In this document: positions 8,564-17,167 of the stretch, piece by piece
How the letters are laid out: every line of letters begins with the position of its first letter
How positions within the stretch are numbered: position 1 is the stretch's first letter
From: Desulfocapsa sp.
GTDB taxonomy: Bacteria; Desulfobacterota; Desulfobulbia; Desulfobulbales; Desulfocapsaceae
Length of the DNA: 42,030 nt
Direction: 5' to 3'
Assembly (NCBI GenBank): GCA_022712895.1
Contig: JAFLJS010000065.1
Location: 1 to 42,030 of the forward strand
The notes under the pieces: model-generated
Database searches by the model: none
Told to the model about the DNA's origin: nothing
Seen by the model: the letters and a program-made list of their open reading frames with translations, nothing else
Position numbers and translations under genes: made by a program

Positions 8564-9136
8564 TTATTTGCTCCTTCCGTGACGGGCTATGACCAGAGAT
8601 CCGATAATGGCAATGAGCAAAACGATGGAAACAAGCTCAAAAACCATGGAGTAGGTGGTCAGCAATTGAACGCCTATTAACTTAACAGAACCCATATTAA
8701 TTTTAGGTATGGCGATAAACTCGGTCTTGAGTCCAAGACCAATCATGCCAAATGTTACAAGGCCTGCAGTGATGAGGCCCAGTGGACCACTCAAAGGACC
8801 GGCGGGGCCATGCTTTTTGTTATCTTCAGGGGCTGCCAGCATGATGGCGAAAGCAATGGTGATACAGACTGCTCCCACATAGATGAGTATCTGCATCATG
8901 GCTACAAAAGGAGAGTTCAGGAAGAAGTAGATGGCTGCGACACCGACAAAGCAGACAGCAAGTCCTGCAACTGCCCGAACAAGCCGTTCAGAATTACATG
9001 CGATTATTCCACCAATCAAGGTGATGGCACATATGACAAGGAAGACAACCCCGGCTGCTTCATCAGCAATCCCTGCTAGTCCATCTGCAGTGAGAACACT
9101 GGGAAGCATGGAATTTATGGTATCCATTAGGTTCAT
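8564..9136 (-). CDS. nuoJ: NADH-quinone oxidoreductase-type subunit J
   Basis: This 190-residue membrane subunit of complex I has about five hydrophobic segments. The NuoJ-type sequence around ALAVCFVGVAAIYFFLNSPF-like residues is followed by MQILIYVGAV, a family hallmark. An ATGA overlap couples its translation to nuoI, and GGAGAG precedes the ATG. A charged segment (PEDNKKHGP) separates the helices in the middle. It helps form the membrane arm between NuoH/A and NuoK. Confidence 0.94.
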   Translation of the reverse strand: MNLMDTINSMLPSVLTADGLAGIADEAAGVVFLVICAITLIGGIIACNSERLVRAVAGLAVCFVGVAAIYFFLNSPFVAMMQILIYVGAVCITIAFAIMLAAPEDNKKHGPAGPLSGPLGLITAGLVTFGMIGLGLKTEFIAIPKINMGSVKLIGVQLLTTYSMVFELVSIVLLIAIIGSLVIARHGRSK

Positions 9137-9603
9137 GAGTTTCTCTCCTCCAATCGCTTAAGAAGGTCGAAGTGGAAATCTTCCTTGTTAAAGGATGCAA
9201 GGTTATATTCTTTTGAAAAGGTAACCGCTCCAAAACCACAACTCTCTACACATTGCCCGCAAAGGGAACAGGTAGTGAAGTTAAGGTCATACTTAGTGAG
9301 AACCTTTTTCTTCTTGGTCTTCATCTCACCTTTTACTTCAACCTCATATGCAACAGACTTGGAAGCAAGGCTGATACACCCGGAAGGACATGCACGCTGG
9401 CACATTCCACAGGCAACACATTTTGGTTTTCCGTCTTCATCTTCAATGAGTTCAATATGACCGCGATAGCGCTCACTCATCTTGATGGTTTCGAACGGAT
9501 AGGGAACCGTGACAACTGGTTTGAAGAATTCCTTGAACGTGATTCCGAGGCCAATGGCAAGGCTCTTCAGTCCAAGGAATATTTCGCTAAAATAGGCACC
9601 CAT
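9133..9603 (-). CDS. nuoI: NADH-quinone oxidoreductase-type subunit I, 2x[4Fe-4S]
   Basis: This 156-residue ferredoxin-like subunit passes electrons toward NuoB. Two cluster motifs are clear: Cys62, 65, 68 and 72 (CVACGMCQRAC) and Cys112, 115, 118 and 122 (CSLCGQCVESC). An amphipathic N-terminal helix is expected to bind the membrane surface. A lysine-rich insert (GEMKTKKKK, near 92-100) separates the cluster motifs. The gene begins one base after nuoH and overlaps nuoJ by four bases. With no nuoE/F/G nearby, NuoI may be an entry point for electrons from ferredoxin or another donor; that is inference. Confidence 0.95.
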   Translation of the reverse strand: MGAYFSEIFLGLKSLAIGLGITFKEFFKPVVTVPYPFETIKMSERYRGHIELIEDEDGKPKCVACGMCQRACPSGCISLASKSVAYEVEVKGEMKTKKKKVLTKYDLNFTTCSLCGQCVESCGFGAVTFSKEYNLASFNKEDFHFDLLKRLEERNS

Positions 9604-9604
9604 A

Positions 9605-10606
9605 TTAAAATACCTTCAGTAATCCTGCTGTGAGCAGCAGGTTAAACAGTGAGATTGGAATAAGTATTTTCCAGCTCAGATTGAGCAAGCCGTAAATAGT
9701 GGTTCGAGGAAATGTCCACCGAATCCAGATAAAAGAGAAAATAAGAAGATAAATTTTTAGGAGAAACCACCAGACACCTGGGTAGAGGCCAAAAGGACAA
9801 CCCCAGCCGCCGAGAAAGAGGATGGTGATAAGGGATGCTCCAATAACGATATTCGCATATTCACCCATAAAGAAGAGGCCAAATCCCATACTTCCGTATT
9901 CGGTATGGAAACCTGCAACCAGTTCACTTTCCGCCTCACCAAGATCGAATGGTGCACGATTTGTCTCAGCAAGAGAGCAGATAAAAAATATAAGAAAAGA
10001 AATGGGCATCAATGGTTGAAGCATGAAACCGTCTGACATACTGACTGGAAAAATATTCCAGTTCCAGAATCCGCCGGACTGAAGAGATGCTATCTCATGC
10101 AAATTCATGGTGCCTGTCATCATAACAATGGTGATAACAGTAATAAGCATGGGCACTTCATAAGAGATATTCTGGGAGACGGCACGAACCGCAGCCATAA
10201 CACCGTACTTGTTTCGTGATCCCCAACCGGCAAGCAGAATTGCCATACCACCAAAAGATGCAAAAGCAAAGATCATCAGCACTCCGACATTCATGGAGTG
10301 AGCAACTATAGTGTTACTGAATGGAATGGTGACAAAGCTCATTATGGCAGGAGCCATAGCCAAAACAGGAGCCACCATAAATAGCGCCTTGTCTGCACCA
10401 CCGGGGATCATCAGCTGTTTGGTCATCAGCTTGATACCATCAGCAGGCGGTTGCAACAATCCGAAAAGGTTGACGTTGGGGCCAGGTCTACGTTGAATGC
10501 GACCTGCACCTCTCCGCTCTGCCAGCACAAGATAGGCTGCGTTTGCTGCGGCAAATGCAATGGCAATGACCACTGCAATAACTGCATTAAAGATTGTTAA
10601 ATCCAT
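9605..10606 (-). CDS. nuoH: NADH-quinone oxidoreductase-type subunit H
   Basis: This 333-residue, eight-helix subunit forms much of the quinone chamber. Family motifs are present: ERRGAGRIQRRPGPN near residues 30-45, SLAETNRAPFDLGEAESELVAG (about 213-234, an acidic loop near the quinone site), and the C-terminal WIRWTFPRTT. It starts 13 bases after nuoD. Length and motifs are normal. Confidence 0.96.
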   Translation of the reverse strand: MDLTIFNAVIAVVIAIAFAAANAAYLVLAERRGAGRIQRRPGPNVNLFGLLQPPADGIKLMTKQLMIPGGADKALFMVAPVLAMAPAIMSFVTIPFSNTIVAHSMNVGVLMIFAFASFGGMAILLAGWGSRNKYGVMAAVRAVSQNISYEVPMLITVITIVMMTGTMNLHEIASLQSGGFWNWNIFPVSMSDGFMLQPLMPISFLIFFICSLAETNRAPFDLGEAESELVAGFHTEYGSMGFGLFFMGEYANIVIGASLITILFLGGWGCPFGLYPGVWWFLLKIYLLIFSFIWIRWTFPRTTIYGLLNLSWKILIPISLFNLLLTAGLLKVF

Positions 10607-10618
10607 GCGACTTCTCCC

Positions 10619-11737
10619 TTAACGGTCAATTTCAGGTATAACAAGGTCAAGACTTCCCATCATAGCCAGGGCATCCATGATCATCATGCCCTCACATGCT
10701 TCATCAAACAGAGACATGTTGGAATATGTTGGAGAGCGAAGTTTAAAGCGATAAGCATTTTTGGTGCCATCACTCACTATGCGAATGCCGAAACTGCCAC
10801 GTGCCGTTTCCACAGCCTGATAGTAATCCCCTTTAGGAGGTTTAATCAGTTTTGGTTTTTTCTTAGGCATGATTGGCCCTTCAGGCAATTTATCAAGAGC
10901 CTGTTCGATTATACGCAGCGATTGCTCCATCTCATCCATACGAACATTGTAACGTGCTAAAGAGTCACACTCGTGATAGACGGGAATATCAAAGTCAAAT
11001 TCGGAATAGACAGAGTAAGGCTCATTCTTGCGAACGTCAAAATCCAGGCCGGCACCTCTGGCCACAGGCCCGGTGGCACCATACTTGCGACACATCTCAG
11101 CAGAAATAGGCCCAATGCCTTCAAGGCGTTTTCTGAAAATGATATTGCCTGTAACAAGCGCATCATATTTTTTCAGTGATTTTCGTAACCTGGGGATAAC
11201 AGCACGGGTAGCATTAATGAAATCATCGTCAACATCGTTGTACAAGCCACCAAATCGGAAATAACAATAGGTGAGACGAGATCCGGTTACCGCTTCCATC
11301 AAATCGAGAATATGTTCACGATCCTCAATGGCATACATGAGAGGTGTAAAACCTCCAAGATCCATAACAAAAGCACCAAACCAGAACAGATGCGATGATA
11401 TCCTGTTTAGTTCGACCATCAGAACGCGAATATATTCTGCACGTTCAGGAACTTCAATGCTGGCAGCTCGTTCAATTGCCAGCACATGCGCGTGGGTGTA
11501 ACCCATGGCACCAAGATAATCAAGACGACTGAGGTTTGGTAAAACCTGGGGGTAGGTCCTGTTTTCACCCATCAGCTCATGCATACGATGAATATAGCCA
11601 AGCACAGTTTCTGCTTTAACAATATACTCACCATCCATTTCCATTTTTACCCGAAGAACACCATGAGTTGCAGGATGCTGCGGCCCAACGTTCAGGGTAA
11701 AGGTTTCGTCCGATCGGATATGAATTGGTCCACTCAT
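10619..11737 (-). CDS. nuoD: NADH-quinone oxidoreductase-type subunit D (49 kDa)
   Basis: This 372-residue protein is the hydrogenase-large-subunit-like part of complex I that forms the quinone-reduction site with NuoB. The loop GPQHPATHG near residues 18-26 contains the conserved His pair. The C-terminal LVIPEIDR matches the family end (xxGxVDR). A Lys/Pro-rich stretch (PKKKPKLIKPPKG) near residue 290 replaces the usual variable loop. Its ATG overlaps the nuoC stop (ATGA), so nuoC and nuoD are separate, coupled genes rather than a fusion. Confidence 0.96.
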   Translation of the reverse strand: MSGPIHIRSDETFTLNVGPQHPATHGVLRVKMEMDGEYIVKAETVLGYIHRMHELMGENRTYPQVLPNLSRLDYLGAMGYTHAHVLAIERAASIEVPERAEYIRVLMVELNRISSHLFWFGAFVMDLGGFTPLMYAIEDREHILDLMEAVTGSRLTYCYFRFGGLYNDVDDDFINATRAVIPRLRKSLKKYDALVTGNIIFRKRLEGIGPISAEMCRKYGATGPVARGAGLDFDVRKNEPYSVYSEFDFDIPVYHECDSLARYNVRMDEMEQSLRIIEQALDKLPEGPIMPKKKPKLIKPPKGDYYQAVETARGSFGIRIVSDGTKNAYRFKLRSPTYSNMSLFDEACEGMMIMDALAMMGSLDLVIPEIDR

Positions 11738-12285
11738 GGTTTGAAATCCTTTAAGAGGGGATGGAAGTCGGCATCTTCTGGAAGCAATAAGGGAATAAGG
11801 TGTGGATGCCCTTCAAATTTGATACCAAAGAAATCGTGAGTTTCACGTTCGTGCCAGTTGGCTCCAGGGTAAATTTTGGAGATTGTGGGAATGTTGGGAT
11901 TATCCCGTGGTGTGCGTGTCCGTATTACGACACGGCACTGATCAAAGTCGTAACGACTGAAATCATAAACAGATTCAAGTTGCTTTTCTTTTATCCAGTC
12001 TACACCTGTGATACTCTCAAGGAAAAAATCATTTTTATCAAGTATCATAACTGCAGCAAGAAGTTCACCCGGTTCAAGTTGCACATCGATATCATATCCA
12101 TGTGCAGCGTGATCACACTCAAGTACACCGTTCACACGTGGTGGTTCTTCTTTCTTGACTGCTTTTTTCTTTTTGCCGTCTTCGGCCGTATCGTTTGCTG
12201 CGGCCTCAACCACTGGCTCTTCAATAATTGGCTCAGGATCAGGTAATAGATCCAGGAAAGCCTGTTTTATCGTGTCTTTTATCAT
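11734..12285 (-). CDS. nuoC: NADH-quinone oxidoreductase-type subunit C (30 kDa)
   Basis: This 183-residue hydrophilic subunit packs against NuoD. The signature near the C-terminus is clear (PGANWHERETHDFFGIKFEG, about 147-166). An unusual low-complexity, charged stretch of about residues 18-52 (Glu/Ala-rich, then KKKKAVKKEE) is inserted near the N-terminus before the folded domain. AGAGG lies upstream of the ATG. It sits 21 bases after nuoB. Confidence 0.94.
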   Translation of the reverse strand: MIKDTIKQAFLDLLPDPEPIIEEPVVEAAANDTAEDGKKKKAVKKEEPPRVNGVLECDHAAHGYDIDVQLEPGELLAAVMILDKNDFFLESITGVDWIKEKQLESVYDFSRYDFDQCRVVIRTRTPRDNPNIPTISKIYPGANWHERETHDFFGIKFEGHPHLIPLLLPEDADFHPLLKDFKP

Positions 12286-12305
12286 GTTTGATACCTCTAA
12301 AAGAA

Positions 12306-12824
12306 TCAGGCTTTTTCAGGATTTTTCCAGCGATTCCAGCCAGAAACTTTGTTTTCAAGATCCAGAATTCCCTGTAGAAGGGCTTCAGGGCGTGGCGGGC
12401 AGCCGGGGATATAGACATCCACTGGCAAAAATTCGTCGGCACCTAGTACTATTGAGTACTGTCCTTCAAAGGCAAAAGGCCCACCTGATATAGCACAGTT
12501 ACCAAGAGCCATAACCCATTTTGGCTCGGGCATCTGGTCGTAGAGAACCTTGATTCCAGGCATCATTTTTTTGGTGACAGTCCCGGCAACGATCATCAGA
12601 TCCGCTTGTCTGGGCGAAGGTCTGAAAACCTCAGCGCCAAAACGCGACATATCAAATCGTGCACAACCTGTGGCCATCATTTCAATGGCGCAACAGGCAA
12701 TACCGAAAGTGAGGGGCCAGAAAGAGTTGACTCTTCCAATATTGATGAGCTTGTCGGCAGCGGCAAACTGAACAACTGACGATGGTATTTCTTCTAACGG
12801 CGAAGGTACGTTCTGCGTTCCCAC
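12306..12824 (-). CDS. nuoB: NADH-quinone oxidoreductase-type subunit B
   Basis: This subunit holds the N2-type [4Fe-4S] cluster that reduces quinone. Cysteines are at 51, 52, 117 and 149 when counted from the upstream ATG (12845): [17 protein letters not shown] and [10 protein letters not shown] prefer the GTG at 12824 as start because AAGGGAG (12832-12838) lies seven bases before it. The ATG at 12845 has no ribosome site and would add seven residues. Either way the start lies inside the end of nuoA, so the two are coupled. The product is about 172 residues. Confidence 0.93.
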   Translation of the reverse strand: MGTQNVPSPLEEIPSSVVQFAAADKLINIGRVNSFWPLTFGIACCAIEMMATGCARFDMSRFGAEVFRPSPRQADLMIVAGTVTKKMMPGIKVLYDQMPEPKWVMALGNCAISGGPFAFEGQYSIVLGADEFLPVDVYIPGCPPRPEALLQGILDLENKVSGWNRWKNPEKA

Positions 12825-13228
12825 TTGAAGACTCCCTTGATCCATGCGTATACGATTGCGAGTGATAAGATTCCAACAAATATAACTACTTCAACGAAAT
12901 CCCGGTAAACTATGCCCATTTCGGCCAGTTCTTTTCCGTCGTAAGCAAGAGCTACAGGGAAAAGAAAAAGAACATCTACATCGAATGCCAGAAAAATGAG
13001 AGCATAGAGGAAGAAAACAGATCCGTAGCGAACCCAGGAATCACCAATAGGAACCATTCCGCATTCGATGGCCAGTTTGTTATTATTTTCGAACTGTCTG
13101 GTGCCACGTGGCATTAACAGATAAACAATAGCAATAGGCCCAAGAGCGAAAGCAAGTCCGCCCAGAGTGAAGGCCGTGATCCATAAGATACTGTCACGGT
13201 AGAGAAAATCAGAAAATTGAAGCTCCAT
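12794..13228 (-). CDS. nuoA: NADH-quinone oxidoreductase-type subunit A
   Basis: This first gene of the operon encodes a 144-residue, three-helix membrane subunit. The family motif is seen around residues 49-57 ([10 protein letters not shown]) and in [15 protein letters not shown], with conserved acidic residues near the quinone site. The ATG at 13228 is supported by AAGGAG (13235-13240) six bases upstream. The C-terminal [10 protein letters not shown] is more basic than usual and overlaps nuoB. Confidence 0.95.
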   Translation of the reverse strand: MELQFSDFLYRDSILWITAFTLGGLAFALGPIAIVYLLMPRGTRQFENNNKLAIECGMVPIGDSWVRYGSVFFLYALIFLAFDVDVLFLFPVALAYDGKELAEMGIVYRDFVEVVIFVGILSLAIVYAWIKGVFKWERRTYLRR

Positions 13229-13281
13229 CAAAGGCTCCTTAAAGTTGAGTTTATATGGTGGCTTTCTGATATATGCACAAC

Positions 13282-13311
13282 AAAGTACTTTAAGTACCTT
13301 GATCTTGTCAA
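13282..13311 (-). promoter_or_regulatory. Candidate nuo operon promoter
   Basis: On the minus strand there is TTGACA (13306-13311), an 18-base spacer and TACTTT (13282-13287), 54 bases upstream of nuoA. The -35 is perfect and the -10 moderate. Two inverted repeats lie immediately upstream. Confidence 0.5.
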
Positions 13312-13320
13312 CTTAAAAAA

Positions 13321-13363
13321 TGAATAGTCATTCACTTCAAGCGTGCCATGAATGACGGGTCAT
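13321..13363. promoter_or_regulatory. Two operator-like inverted repeats upstream of nuoA
   Basis: TGAAT-AGTC-ATTCA (13321-13334) and ATGAC-GG-GTCAT (13352-13363) share the half-site theme (A)TGA. They are spaced about three helical turns apart, directly upstream of the nuo -35 box. The position suits activation or repression of the nuo operon by the divergent LysR regulator or another factor. Confidence 0.4.
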
Positions 13364-13385
13364 TGACGAACAGAGGCAAATTTAT

Positions 13386-13400
13386 TTATTTAGTAAATAA
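13386..13400. promoter_or_regulatory. T-N11-A type palindrome upstream of the LysR gene
   Basis: TTATTTA-G-TAAATAA is a perfect 7-bp inverted repeat and contains a T-N11-A core typical of LysR-family sites. It lies about 105 bases upstream of the LysR start, between it and nuoA, so it may serve autoregulation. Confidence 0.45.
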
Positions 13401-13504
13401 GCAGGAAAACTATTGAGAAAAAGTATATAAATGATAAGGTGCGAAATCCCTAATTAATAAAAATGATACTTCCCATAAGACAAACTTGAGTAGAGAGTCG
13501 TTGA

Positions 13505-14482
13505 ATGTCTATCACATTGAGACAACTAGAAATATTTATTGCCGTAGCCGAAACTGCACAAGTTACGAAGGCCAGTAAAAAGCTTTTCGTAACCCAGTCT
13601 GCTGTCAGTATGGCACTTGCAGAATTAGAAAACCAACTCGGTGGGTCTCTTTTTGACCGTCACGGGAGAAGCCTTTTGTTAAATGAAAGGGGCCGTTATC
13701 TGTTGCCACTCTCCAAGGAAATTATCTGTCAGGTCGGAAACGTTGAAAACGTGATGACCGAGAAGAACGACACTCTGACAGGAAATATCAATGTGGTTGC
13801 ATCCACAACTATAGGTGACTATATACTGCCATATTTGATAGGCGCGTTTAAGCGGATGCATCCTAAAGTACATATCAATATGCTGGTGCACCACACCCGT
13901 TATGCCGAGAGTCTTGTACTTGAAGGAAAAGTTGATGTCGGTTTTGTCGAAGGTCCCGTTAGAAACCCTGACACTGTCGAAAGACTCTGGTTTGAAGATG
14001 AACTGGTGGTTATTGCCGGTCCTACAGATCCTTTGGCACACAAGAAGGTTTTTGATGTCGAAACTGATTTCACCAATACGCGGTGGATTATGCGTGAGGA
14101 AGGTTCCGGCACTGTAGCTATCTTCCGCGAAAAAATGGTAGACTATCTTGATCAGATAGATGTGATAATGGAAATGGGCCATCCTGAAGCTATAAAAAAG
14201 GCGGTTGAATCGGGAGTTGGGCTTGCCTGTCTGTCCTCTCTTGCTGTATGTCGGGAAGTGGAACATGGTTGGTTGAAAACACTGCAGATTGAAGCTGTGG
14301 ATATGCGGCGAAAATTACGGGTCATCTCCAGGAAAAATTTAAAGATGAACGACTCCCTTGCAGAATTTTTGGCTTTTTGTGATGTGATGTCAACTTGCTC
14401 CAAATCAAGAGCATGCCTTTCTTCGCCTTGGAAATTACAATCCCTTCTGGCCAAACAATCTGTTCATCCGAAGAAAAAATAA
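13505..14482 (+). CDS. LysR-family transcriptional regulator
   Basis: This 325-residue regulator has an N-terminal winged helix-turn-helix (residues 1-60: LRQLEIFIAVAET, VTQSAVSMALAELE, FDRHGR). An effector-binding domain begins near LTGNINVVASTTIGDYILP (about 91-109). It resembles the CysL/YeiE-like group in overall sequence, but the ligand cannot be read from it. It diverges from nuoA across a 276-base region with several inverted repeats, so the nuo operon is a plausible target. The last 30 residues are Ser/Lys-rich and look unlike the usual end of the family. A terminator follows. Confidence 0.9.
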   Translation: MSITLRQLEIFIAVAETAQVTKASKKLFVTQSAVSMALAELENQLGGSLFDRHGRSLLLNERGRYLLPLSKEIICQVGNVENVMTEKNDTLTGNINVVASTTIGDYILPYLIGAFKRMHPKVHINMLVHHTRYAESLVLEGKVDVGFVEGPVRNPDTVERLWFEDELVVIAGPTDPLAHKKVFDVETDFTNTRWIMREEGSGTVAIFREKMVDYLDQIDVIMEMGHPEAIKKAVESGVGLACLSSLAVCREVEHGWLKTLQIEAVDMRRKLRVISRKNLKMNDSLAEFLAFCDVMSTCSKSRACLSSPWKLQSLLAKQSVHPKKK

Positions 14483-14501
14483 ACGGTGTCTCTTTGGTTG
14501 C

Positions 14502-14541
14502 AACCCGCTTATAATTTGAGTATTAGGCGGGTTTTTTTTTA
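14502..14541 (+). terminator. Terminator after the LysR gene
   Basis: A stem AACCCGC (14502-14508) pairs with GCGGGTT (14527-14533) and is followed by a run of T. The loop is 18 bases, so the hairpin is short but well placed, 20 bases after the stop. Confidence 0.75.
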
Positions 14542-14638
14542 TTTGCATTACTAAAAAAGCTTGCAGAAAGACGCGAACGCGCTATTGCTGTTTGTATAAA
14601 ACTTTACAAATAATCCATATTCAAGAAGGAAGAACATC

Positions 14639-15832
14639 ATGTGGAAAAGTATCCAACCAGCGCCCCCCGATTCAATTCTTGGTCTGACCGATGAATTTAG
14701 AAAAGATAAAAACCCAGAAAAGGTCAATCTCGGTGTTGGTGTATATAAAGATGAGAATGGCAGTACCCCAATTCTGCGTTGTGTAAAAGCTGCTGAAGAA
14801 GAACTAGTTAAAATTGAAAAAACAAAAAGTTATCTGCCCATTTCCGGCGACCCTGTATATGCTGCCGCCGTGCAGCGTTTGATTCTTGGAGAGAGCAGTG
14901 ATGTAATAAAAGATGGCCGTGTGGTAACGGCTCATGCCCCCGGTGGTACCTGTGCTTTACGAGTTGGTGCTGATCTTATCCGTAAATTTAACCCTGTTGC
15001 TAAATTGTGGGTAAGTTCTCCAACCTGGGCTAATCATAATGGCATCTTTGGCGCAGCAGGATATGAAATTAAGCAATACGGATATTACAATCCGCAGAAC
15101 AGGGATCTTGATTTTGATCTTCTCATGAATGACCTTCTCAAGGTTCCAGCAGGGGATGTCGTAGTGCTGCATGCCTGTTGCCATAATCCAAGTGGTGTTG
15201 ACCTGACGAATGGTCAGTGGCAGCAGGTTGCAGAACTTGCTGCAAGAACAGGCTGGATTCCTTTTCTTGATTTTGCTTACCAAGGTTTTGGTGACGGGGT
15301 TGATGAAGATCGTTTCGCTGTCGAACAGTTTGCAGCTGCAGGCATTGACTGTTATGTGGCCAGTTCTTTTTCCAAAAACTTTGGACTTTACAATGAGCGT
15401 GCCGGTGCCATCACAGTAATTACACCAAGTGCTGATGAAGCAACCGTTGCCATGAGTCACCTGAAAACAGTTGTGCGTACCAACTATTCAAATCCGCCAG
15501 CACACGGCGCTCTAGTTGCATCTCTAATTCTGAATCAATCAGAACTTCGCACTGTTTGGCTTGAAGAACTGGCCGATATGCGAGAGCGGATCAAAAATAT
15601 GCGAAAATCTCTTGTGCAGGGACTTAATGCCCAGGGTGTTGACGGTGATTTTTCTTTTATCGAAAAACAACGTGGCATGTTCTCTTTCAGTGGCTGGTCT
15701 GATGATGTTGTGGCAAAGCTTCGCAAAGATGATAGTATTTATGTTGTTGGTGGGGGGCGTATTAATTTGGCCGGACTGACCAGGTCGAACATTGAATATG
15801 TTTGTGCTGCTGTTGCAAAGGCGATGAAGTAG
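14639..15832 (+). CDS. Class I aspartate/aromatic amino acid aminotransferase
   Basis: This 397-residue PLP enzyme belongs to the AspC/TyrB group. It transfers an amino group from aspartate or aromatic amino acids to 2-oxoglutarate. Visible hallmarks are GVGVYKDE near residue 33, CCHNPSG (about 180-186), the PLP-contacting Asp211 (FLDFAYQGF) and the Schiff-base Lys246 (SSFSKNFGLYNERAGA). A conserved Arg occurs near the C-terminus (GGGRINLAGL). AAGAAGGAAGAA precedes the ATG. It appears to be monocistronic. The exact substrate preference (AspC versus TyrB) cannot be decided from sequence alone. Confidence 0.92.
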   Translation: MWKSIQPAPPDSILGLTDEFRKDKNPEKVNLGVGVYKDENGSTPILRCVKAAEEELVKIEKTKSYLPISGDPVYAAAVQRLILGESSDVIKDGRVVTAHAPGGTCALRVGADLIRKFNPVAKLWVSSPTWANHNGIFGAAGYEIKQYGYYNPQNRDLDFDLLMNDLLKVPAGDVVVLHACCHNPSGVDLTNGQWQQVAELAARTGWIPFLDFAYQGFGDGVDEDRFAVEQFAAAGIDCYVASSFSKNFGLYNERAGAITVITPSADEATVAMSHLKTVVRTNYSNPPAHGALVASLILNQSELRTVWLEELADMRERIKNMRKSLVQGLNAQGVDGDFSFIEKQRGMFSFSGWSDDVVAKLRKDDSIYVVGGGRINLAGLTRSNIEYVCAAVAKAMK

Positions 15833-15864
15833 GTAGCCGCACAGGTACCTAAACTTCTTCTGTT

Positions 15865-16623
15865 CTATGTATAGTAGATCTGCTTTAAAAACAAGCCATG
15901 GGCGGGTGCTGTAACTCCAGCACTTGCCCTGTCTTTTGCTGCAAGAATAGTTTTAAACTCTGCTACTGTTGTTCGTCCTTTTCCTGCGTCCAGAAGTGTT
16001 CCTACAATATTACGCACCATGTGACGCAAGAAACCATCCCCACTGAATTCGAACTGGTAGATTGTTTCGCCAGTCTTTTGTATGATTGCCTCGTATAGAG
16101 TTCTCACACTGCCACGTCCTGTGGTGATTGACTTATCCCTTGAGCCACTGGCCTCAAAGCTTGCAAAATCATGTGTTCCTGCAATTATCTCCATGCATAG
16201 CTCAATAGTACCAATAGATAATTTTTGCGGGATGTGGACGGCATAAAGTCGGTTGATGGGAGATTGGATTGTAGCCGTCTCAATGTTGTATAAGTATCTT
16301 TTTGAAATAGAGGAGAAGCGGGAGTGGAATTTTTCATCCATTTCTTCGATGGCTAGAATACGTATGGCAAATGGCAGAATAGAGTTAAGCGCTTTTTGAA
16401 ATGTTGAGCGAGTAACATCTGAATCGGTTTCAAAGTTTGCCACCATTGCCAGAGCGTGAACGCCAGCATCTGTCCTTCCTGCACCATGGAGAAGGGTTCG
16501 CTTGTTACAAATCTTGGATAAGGCCTTCTCTATCTCACCTTGGATGGTGACTCCATTTTTTTGCCTTTGCCAGCCACTATAGTCAGTTCCATCAAAAGAA
16601 AGAGTCATTTTGAGATTACGCAT
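15865..16623 (-). CDS. truA: tRNA pseudouridine(38-40) synthase
   Basis: TruA isomerises uridines 38-40 in the tRNA anticodon arm. The catalytic Asp52 lies in HGAGRTDAGVHA, and the N-terminal LSFDGTDYSGWQRQ is typical. Domain order and length (252 residues from the ATG at 16623) are normal. None of the possible starts (TTG 16647, ATG 16635, ATG 16623) has a clear ribosome site. The reading frame begins right after the terminator of the rpsI transcript, so expression must come from read-through or a start site inside that region. Confidence 0.92.
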   Translation of the reverse strand: MRNLKMTLSFDGTDYSGWQRQKNGVTIQGEIEKALSKICNKRTLLHGAGRTDAGVHALAMVANFETDSDVTRSTFQKALNSILPFAIRILAIEEMDEKFHSRFSSISKRYLYNIETATIQSPINRLYAVHIPQKLSIGTIELCMEIIAGTHDFASFEASGSRDKSITTGRGSVRTLYEAIIQKTGETIYQFEFSGDGFLRHMVRNIVGTLLDAGKGRTTVAEFKTILAAKDRASAGVTAPAHGLFLKQIYYT

Positions 16624-16645
16624 AATAGTGACCATAGTAGAAAAC

Positions 16646-16684
16646 AAAAAAAAAGAGGAGTAACAGAAAAACTGTTACTCCTCT
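16646..16684 (-). terminator. Terminator of rplM-rpsI, abutting truA
   Basis: A perfect 13-bp stem (16654-16666 with 16672-16684) has an A5 loop on the plus strand and is followed on the minus strand by eight T. It lies 58 bases after the rpsI stop and ends only about 22 bases before the truA ATG. Confidence 0.9.
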
Positions 16685-16741
16685 TCAATAAAACATTATG
16701 AAACTGCCAGCCGCAATCTGCGGAGCAGCCATACAAACAAA

Positions 16742-17134
16742 TTAACGCTTAGAGAACTGAAACTTAGCGCGAGCACCTTTCTGACCGTATTTCTTACGCT
16801 CTTTCATGCGTGGGTCACGAGTAAGAAGTCCAGACTTTTTCAGAGTACCGCGATGTTCTCCGTCGATCTCAAGCAGTGCACGGGAGATACCATGACTCAA
16901 TGCTTCAACCTGAGCAGACTTCCCGCCGCCAAGACAGGTAGCCATAACATCGTAGCTTTCGACAGTGTCGGTCACTTTGAAAGGTTTGTCAAGTTTGTGA
17001 ATCTTAAAGGTTCTACCAAAGTAGGCCTCTGGAGTCATCTTGTTGACTAAAATTTTTCCACTACCAGGAGTGAGCCAAACTTTTGCGATGGCAGTTTTTC
17101 TCTTGCCGGTAGCGTAAAATTTATCTTGAGCCAT
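16742..17134 (-). CDS. rpsI: 30S ribosomal protein S9
   Basis: This 130-residue ribosomal protein ends in the family C-terminus, with GARAKFQFSKR reaching toward the P-site tRNA. YATGKRKTAIAKVWLTPGSG at the N-terminus and SHGISRALLEID in the middle are typical. It lies 33 bases after rplM, the usual L13-S9 pair. Confidence 0.98.
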   Translation of the reverse strand: MAQDKFYATGKRKTAIAKVWLTPGSGKILVNKMTPEAYFGRTFKIHKLDKPFKVTDTVESYDVMATCLGGGKSAQVEALSHGISRALLEIDGEHRGTLKKSGLLTRDPRMKERKKYGQKGARAKFQFSKR

Positions 17135-17167
17135 GATTGAATATCTCCGTTATATCTTTATCAAAAA

